Shown piece after piece: positions 5,564-8,928 of a stretch of 8,928 nt of DNA. Source of the stretch: RGIG3701 sp964438515 (GTDB lineage Bacteria; Planctomycetota; Planctomycetia; Pirellulales; Thermoguttaceae); contig CAYTLK010000137.1 in the NCBI GenBank assembly GCA_964438515.1, positions 1 to 8,928 on the forward strand, written 5' to 3'. Each line of letters opens with the position of its first letter. Position 1 is the stretch's first letter. The notes beneath the pieces are model-generated. The model was not told the DNA's origin, did not search any database, and saw only the letters and a program-made list of their open reading frames with translations. Position numbers and translations under genes: made by a program.

Positions 5564-6649
5564 GTTCGGCAAAAGAAGAAGGTCATATTGCGGCTTCATT
5601 TTCGGCGTACGAAATTCAGGGTTCAGCCACCAAAGCCGATACGTCATCACGATTTTTTGCGGGATGGGACGTGTTTGTAAAAACGATACGATTTCCGCAC
5701 ACTTTTTAGATTCTTCCGATTCTTCTGTCTCTTCCAGAAACTCACGAGTCAGACGCGTCAGATGAATCTCCTCCCAAATTGTGGACGGAATATTCGGCAG
5801 AATATCCAAACTGTAACTTTTCGGAAACATTTTTTCAAGCTGAATCAACGTCGAAGTCGGCGTTTCCCAAAGATTTACGAAAAAATCTTCGCCGCAGGAA
5901 GGTTGGCCGGACACTTCATTTTCTTGGAACAACTCCGGGAAACACTTCAGAAGCTGCTCGTCCTCTTTCCAAGTTTCATAGACATTTTTGGGTGCCTGAA
6001 AAAAAGGAGTTCGAGTTGCTTGGAGAAGGTAGCGTTTTTGGTGGTAGGAATTTGGTCGATACGGCAGCGAGCCCGTCGCAACTTCACACCAGTCCCGACT
6101 GCTTTTTGTCGCGGATTCCGCACGAGCGACTCTTTCATCTGGAATCGACTCACTTTTCTCGGTCTCCAGAATCAGACACGGATCCGGCATCACGATTCCC
6201 GGAACGGCGTTACCAGCTTTAATGTATTCCAGAAATGCTTCCTCGTCGAATTTTGTACGAAGCGACATGTCGCAGGTTTTCAAAAACGCCAGCCGCGGCA
6301 CCGAATGAAGATTCGGGTCGGAACAGCAAACGCGCCACGAGTAAACCACTTCCCCCGCTCGACTCAAAAATGGGTAGTGATACGCAGTTTCATACTCGAT
6401 TTTCCCGTCGATTTCATTTTTTCTTGTGATTTTTTCGGTCAAAACGTTATTTTCAACCGAATACGAGACCGAGAGGATTTCGCATCGCATCAGATTTGCG
6501 TAATTCTTTGCATTTTCCAGATAAAGCATCTCCATTCGATTCGTAAGTTGTTCTGCAGAAAACACTTCCGCGCCTTCTTCCGCTTTTCCGGAAGAAAATA
6601 AGAACAAGAACAAACCAGCCGCCAGCAAGTTTTGATAATTGTTACACAT
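5483..6649 (-). CDS. P5: exported protein of unknown function, chimeric member of the paralogue cluster
   Basis: A 388-residue protein with a Sec signal peptide: short n-region MCNNYQN, hydrophobic LLAAGLFLFLF, likely type I cleavage after GKA (residues 21-23), and no lipobox. I chose the ATG at 6647-6649 because GGGAG lies 8 nt upstream; the frame stays open to a TTG at 6706, which would add 19 charged residues before the signal peptide. The N-terminal half differs from the other four paralogues: it has NYANLMRCEI near 49-58 and GEVVYSWRVCCSDPNLHSVPRL near 99-120, and no FGD motif. The last 100 or so residues clearly match P3: WEEIHLTR (292-299), TRPIPQKIVMTYRLWW (326-341), and a 26-residue tail identical to P3 (363-388). 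I do not recognise a named domain. A LolA-like or planctomycete-specific N-terminal fold is only a guess. A sigma70-like promoter sits about 115-140 nt upstream. Confidence 0.85.
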   Translation of the reverse strand: MCNNYQNLLAAGLFLFLFSSGKAEEGAEVFSAEQLTNRMEMLYLENAKNYANLMRCEILSVSYSVENNVLTEKITRKNEIDGKIEYETAYHYPFLSRAGEVVYSWRVCCSDPNLHSVPRLAFLKTCDMSLRTKFDEEAFLEYIKAGNAVPGIVMPDPCLILETEKSESIPDERVARAESATKSSRDWCEVATGSLPYRPNSYHQKRYLLQATRTPFFQAPKNVYETWKEDEQLLKCFPELFQENEVSGQPSCGEDFFVNLWETPTSTLIQLEKMFPKSYSLDILPNIPSTIWEEIHLTRLTREFLEETEESEESKKCAEIVSFLQTRPIPQKIVMTYRLWWLNPEFRTPKMKPQYDLLLLPNLPEGWEAKLLKLNEKFREIRENALNE

Positions 6650-6657
6650 CGATTGTA

Positions 6658-6662
6658 CTCCC
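6658..6662 (-). promoter_or_regulatory. Ribosome binding site deciding the P5 start
   Basis: GGGAG in the mRNA, 8 nt before the ATG at 6647-6649. It supports the shorter P5, whose signal peptide then has a normal length, over the TTG at 6706. Confidence 0.55.
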
Positions 6663-6702
6663 AGAAAAGGAATGGGGTCGAGACGCACTCGGTGTTTCCG
6701 GG

Positions 6703-6765
6703 TCAAAAACGAAATATCAAGAAATTTTTGACGTTTCGATTCCGAGAATCCGTCACTTTTTTCAT
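6703..6765 (-). CDS. Possible 20-residue leader peptide upstream of P5
   Basis: An ATG at 6763-6765 preceded by GGAGGG (about 8-9 nt spacing) opens MKKVTDSRNRNVKNFLIFRF and stops at TGA 6703-6705. That stop overlaps the TTG that would begin the longest P5 frame (TTGA), as in translational coupling. The same bases, TAAAATG, also form the -10 element of the promoter candidate; if that promoter is used, the transcript begins inside this ORF and it is not translated. The two readings exclude each other unless transcription comes through from typA. Confidence 0.25.
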   Translation of the reverse strand: MKKVTDSRNRNVKNFLIFRF

Positions 6766-6792
6766 TTTACTCTCCCTCCAAACAAAAATCAA
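6764..6792 (-). promoter_or_regulatory. sigma70-like promoter candidate for P5
   Basis: On the minus strand, TTGATT (6787-6792) and TAAAAT (6764-6769) are separated by exactly 17 bp. The -35 matches the consensus at 4 of 6 positions and the -10 at 5 of 6. The -35 directly abuts the hairpin taken as the typA terminator, as expected for the start of a new transcription unit. Promoter rules in this organism are unknown, so this rests on similarity to the general bacterial consensus. Confidence 0.45.
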
Positions 6793-6854
6793 GGGGCGGG
6801 AACCACGTTTTTCAAAATTTTTGTAAAAATTTCAAAAAAGGTCGCTCCCGCCCC
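6787..6854 (-). terminator. Nested inverted repeat, likely typA terminator
   Basis: A perfect 9-bp GC-rich stem, GGGGCGGGA at 6793-6801 against TCCCGCCCC at 6846-6854, encloses a second perfect AT stem, AAATTTTT at 6815-6822 against AAAAATTT at 6825-6832 with a 2-nt loop. ACC (6802-6804) can also pair with GGT (6840-6842). Read on the minus strand after typA, the hairpin is followed by TTGATTTTTG, an imperfect U-tract. This fits an intrinsic terminator placed about 65 bp after the typA stop, although the loop is longer than usual. Confidence 0.55.
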
Positions 6855-6918
6855 AAATGGCGTCTTTTCAAAACACTTAAATTGAATGTTCAATGAAGCG
6901 TTTTCGTGTCAGCACTTT

Positions 6919-8733
6919 TCAGTTGCGGCCCGCTCGGCGTCGGTCCACTTCCGTAAGAAGAATCTTGCGAAGACGAATCGACTTCGGCGTCACTTCCACA
7001 AGCTCGTCTTCCTCAATAAATTCCAGAGCCTCTTCAAGCGTCATCCGCTGCACCGGTTTAAGAATAATATTCCGGTCGCTCCCGGACGCACGCATGTTCG
7101 TGAGTTTCTTTTCCTTCGTCGGATTCACCGTCAAATCGCCAGAACGCGAGTGCTCGCCCACAATCATTCCTTCGTAAATGATGTCGCCCGGAATGACGTG
7201 CAGCTCGCCGCGCGCCTGAAGTCCGTCGAGTCCAAACGCCACCGCATTTCCATTCGTACAGGAAATCAAAACCCCAGTTTGACGCGTAGGAATGTCGCCC
7301 GCCTTCGGTTTGTAACAATCAAAACGATGGTTGATGACCGCCGTTCCTTTCGTCGCATTCAGCATTCTTGTACGAATACCAATCAAGCCGCGTGACGGAA
7401 TCGTGAAATTCAGAAGCGTAAAATCTCCTCGAGATGCAACCGTCAGCAGCTCACCGAAGCGGTTTCCGACGATTTCCATAATCGGGCCGGTCTGCGTTGC
7501 GGGGACTTCTACCAGCAATTCTTCGTACGGTTCATTCACGACCCCATCAATGGTTTTGTAAATCACTTCGGGCTTTCCGACGGAAAATTCGTACCCTTCC
7601 CGCCGCATCGTTTCAATCAGAACCGAAAGGTGCAAAATACCGCGTCCGGAAACGACATACTGGTCGGTTTTGGGAATCTGTTCGACCTGCAGCGCCACGT
7701 TTCGTTCAAGCTCGCGCATGAGTCGATCCCGTAAATGACGCGTCGTAACGTACTTTCCTTCCCGTCCCGCAAGCGGCGATGTGTTGATCGAAAACGTCAT
7801 TCGGAGAGTGGGTTCGTCGATGTGAATGCGCGGCATTGCCTTCGGTTCCTGCGGCGAACAAATCGTGTCTCCAATCTCGACGAACGGCAAACCGACCACC
7901 GCCACAATGTCGCCGGCGTCGACCTCATGAACCTCCGTTTTTCCCAGATTATTGAAGGTGTTGAGCATCGCAACGCGTCCCTGAGTCACCTGATCGTCTT
8001 TCTGCATCACCGCGACGGTTTGCCCCTTCCGAATCGTTCCCGACTGCACTCTTCCGACCGCAATTCGACCGACAAATTCCGACCAGTCGATCGTCGTAAC
8101 GAGCATCTGAAGCGGATTGTCGACATCAATTTCCGGCCCAGGAATCTTTTCAAGAATCATGTCGAGAAGCGGCGCCACCGAATCCGTCCGCACCGCCGGG
8201 TCTGCCGTTGCGTAACCCTCTTTCGTGCTCGAAAACAAGTACGGAAAATCCGCAATTTCTTCATCTGCACCGAGATTGATAAAAAGATCGAACATCTCGT
8301 TGATGACCTCTTGCGGACGCGCGTCCTTTCGGTCAATTTTGTTCACGAGAACAATCGGCTTCAGACCCAGTTCGAGCGCTTTACTCAGCACGAATCGTGT
8401 TTGCGGCATCGGTCCTTCCGCAGCGTCCACCAAAACGAGACACCCGTCCGCCATCCGCAGCACACGCTCCACTTCACCCCCAAAATCTGCGTGACCGGGA
8501 GTGTCCATAATGTTGATTTTGACGCCTTTATAAGTGACGGCGATGTTTTTCGCAAGAATCGTAATACCGCGTTCCCGCTCGAGATCGTTCGAGTCGAGAA
8601 TCTGCTCGCACTGGAACTCGGAATCGCGCATTTTGCTGCACTGTTTCAGCAGACAGTCCACGAGCGTCGTTTTTCCGTGGTCCACATGGGCGATAATGGC
8701 GATATTTCTCAAATCCTCGCGTCGTTCTGACAT
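6919..8733 (-). CDS. typA: GTPase TypA/BipA, ribosome-associated translation factor
   Basis: A 604-residue translational GTPase of the EF-G/LepA superfamily. The family binds the 70S ribosome and supports 50S assembly and growth under stress, cold in particular. The G-domain motifs are all visible: P-loop AHVDHGKT (residues 15-22), switch I ERERGIT (52-58), DTPGH (77-81) and NKID (131-134), with SSTKEG near 180-185 as the G5-like motif. Beta-barrel domain II, the EF-G-like domains and the TypA-specific C-terminus (TPKSIRLRK...) follow, so the protein is full length. I chose the ATG at 8731-8733 because GGAAGGA lies 11 nt upstream and MSERREDLRNIAIIAHVDHGKT is a typical TypA start; the frame stays open to a GTG at 8766, which has no ribosome site. 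The next gene downstream is 269 bp away, behind a terminator-like hairpin, so typA is probably its own transcription unit. Nothing visible links it functionally to the exported paralogues that follow. Confidence 0.97.
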   Translation of the reverse strand: MSERREDLRNIAIIAHVDHGKTTLVDCLLKQCSKMRDSEFQCEQILDSNDLERERGITILAKNIAVTYKGVKINIMDTPGHADFGGEVERVLRMADGCLVLVDAAEGPMPQTRFVLSKALELGLKPIVLVNKIDRKDARPQEVINEMFDLFINLGADEEIADFPYLFSSTKEGYATADPAVRTDSVAPLLDMILEKIPGPEIDVDNPLQMLVTTIDWSEFVGRIAVGRVQSGTIRKGQTVAVMQKDDQVTQGRVAMLNTFNNLGKTEVHEVDAGDIVAVVGLPFVEIGDTICSPQEPKAMPRIHIDEPTLRMTFSINTSPLAGREGKYVTTRHLRDRLMRELERNVALQVEQIPKTDQYVVSGRGILHLSVLIETMRREGYEFSVGKPEVIYKTIDGVVNEPYEELLVEVPATQTGPIMEIVGNRFGELLTVASRGDFTLLNFTIPSRGLIGIRTRMLNATKGTAVINHRFDCYKPKAGDIPTRQTGVLISCTNGNAVAFGLDGLQARGELHVIPGDIIYEGMIVGEHSRSGDLTVNPTKEKKLTNMRASGSDRNIILKPVQRMTLEEALEFIEEDELVEVTPKSIRLRKILLTEVDRRRAGRN

Positions 8734-8908
8734 TTTATTTTCAATCCTTCCATATGAAGAGCGCACTCGTTAAAAATAGAGACTTATAGTTTACAACAAA
8801 ATGTATTTTATACAAGGACCCACCATCCAATTTTTTGTTTGAAATTGAAAAAAAAGTTCATTTCTTACGAATCTATACCCATCCTGCGTTAAAATTCAGG
8901 GAATCATT

Positions 8909-8928
8909 ATGAGTTTTTCGGCTTCGGT
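8909..8928 (+). CDS. Possible start of a divergent gene, cut by the window edge
   Basis: An ATG at 8909-8911 opens a plus-strand frame (MSFSAS...) that runs off the window. AGGGA at 8898-8902 lies 6 nt upstream, a reasonable ribosome site. If real, it is divergent from typA across a spacer of about 175 bp. Only six full codons are visible, so nothing can be said about its product. Confidence 0.3.

Noticed and set aside
7735..8730. Long plus-strand frame (331 codons) opposite typA
   Set aside because: The minus strand here encodes an unmistakable TypA with all its GTPase motifs. The plus-strand product is Arg/His-rich and low in known motifs, as expected for the antisense of codon-biased sequence.
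8734..8766. Upstream GTG start for typA adding 11 residues
   Set aside because: It has no ribosome site, while the ATG at 8733 has GGAAGGA and gives the typical family N-terminus.
8767..8908. Promoter for typA in the AT-rich upstream spacer
   Set aside because: Several TATAAA-like hexamers occur on the minus strand (near 8785-8815), but none has a convincing -35 at 16-18 bp, so I do not assign one.
1..8928. CRISPR arrays, tRNA or rRNA genes, transposases, toxin-antitoxin pairs
   Set aside because: I found no regularly spaced direct repeats of CRISPR type, no recognisable tRNA arms or rRNA sequence, and no frames with transposase or toxin motifs. The only multi-copy element seen is the gene-tail repeat.

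Overview
The window is a stretch of bacterial chromosome in which every convincing gene but one possible start at the right edge lies on the minus strand. In transcription order (right to left) it holds typA/bipA (a ribosome-associated translational GTPase) and then five genes for exported proteins of unknown function. The five are called P5 to P1 here, for the genes ending at 5483, 4069, 2907, 1213 and 52. Moderate G+C, clear Shine-Dalgarno sites and a run of exported, poorly known paralogues next to a housekeeping gene suggest a member of the Planctomycetes or a relative, perhaps host-associated. That is a guess from the style of the proteins and TypA; no search was run.

Layout: 8909-8928, possible start of a divergent plus-strand gene. 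6919-8733, typA. 6703-6918, spacer with a strong inverted repeat (likely typA terminator), a sigma70-like promoter and either a leader peptide or an untranslated leader. 5483-6649, P5 (Sec signal peptide). 5245-5482, spacer with a doubtful small ORF. 4069-5244, P4 (lipoprotein). 3888-4068, spacer. 2907-3887, P3 (lipoprotein). 2674-2906, spacer with a long imperfect inverted repeat and three 9-bp tandem units. 1213-2673, P2 (lipoprotein, with an 8-G tract in its signal-peptide codons). 52-1200, P1 (Sec signal peptide), starting 12 bp after P2 stops, so P2-P1 is the only clear operon pair.

P1 to P5 share a C-terminal signature: a (D/E)E-x3-(T/V)R-x3-E helix motif followed about 25-45 residues later by an aromatic-rich (W/F)-x3-(L/R)P motif. 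P1, P2 and P4 form one subgroup, with an FGD-containing beta-rich N-terminal domain, a DW...FWK motif and an (L/M)P-x-T-x3-W-x2-LE motif. P3 and P5 form another at their C-termini, with RPxPQKI...MTYRLW and an identical 26-residue charged tail. P5 has a different N-terminal half, so it looks chimeric. The DNA for the shared tail also occurs, 50/50 identical to the P5 copy, across and beyond the stop codon of P1, where it is out of frame. This points to recombination, gene conversion or frameshift decay among the paralogues. I cannot assign the family a biochemical function. The most testable ideas are a locally duplicated family of surface or periplasmic lipoproteins that exchange C-terminal modules, and possible phase variation of P2.
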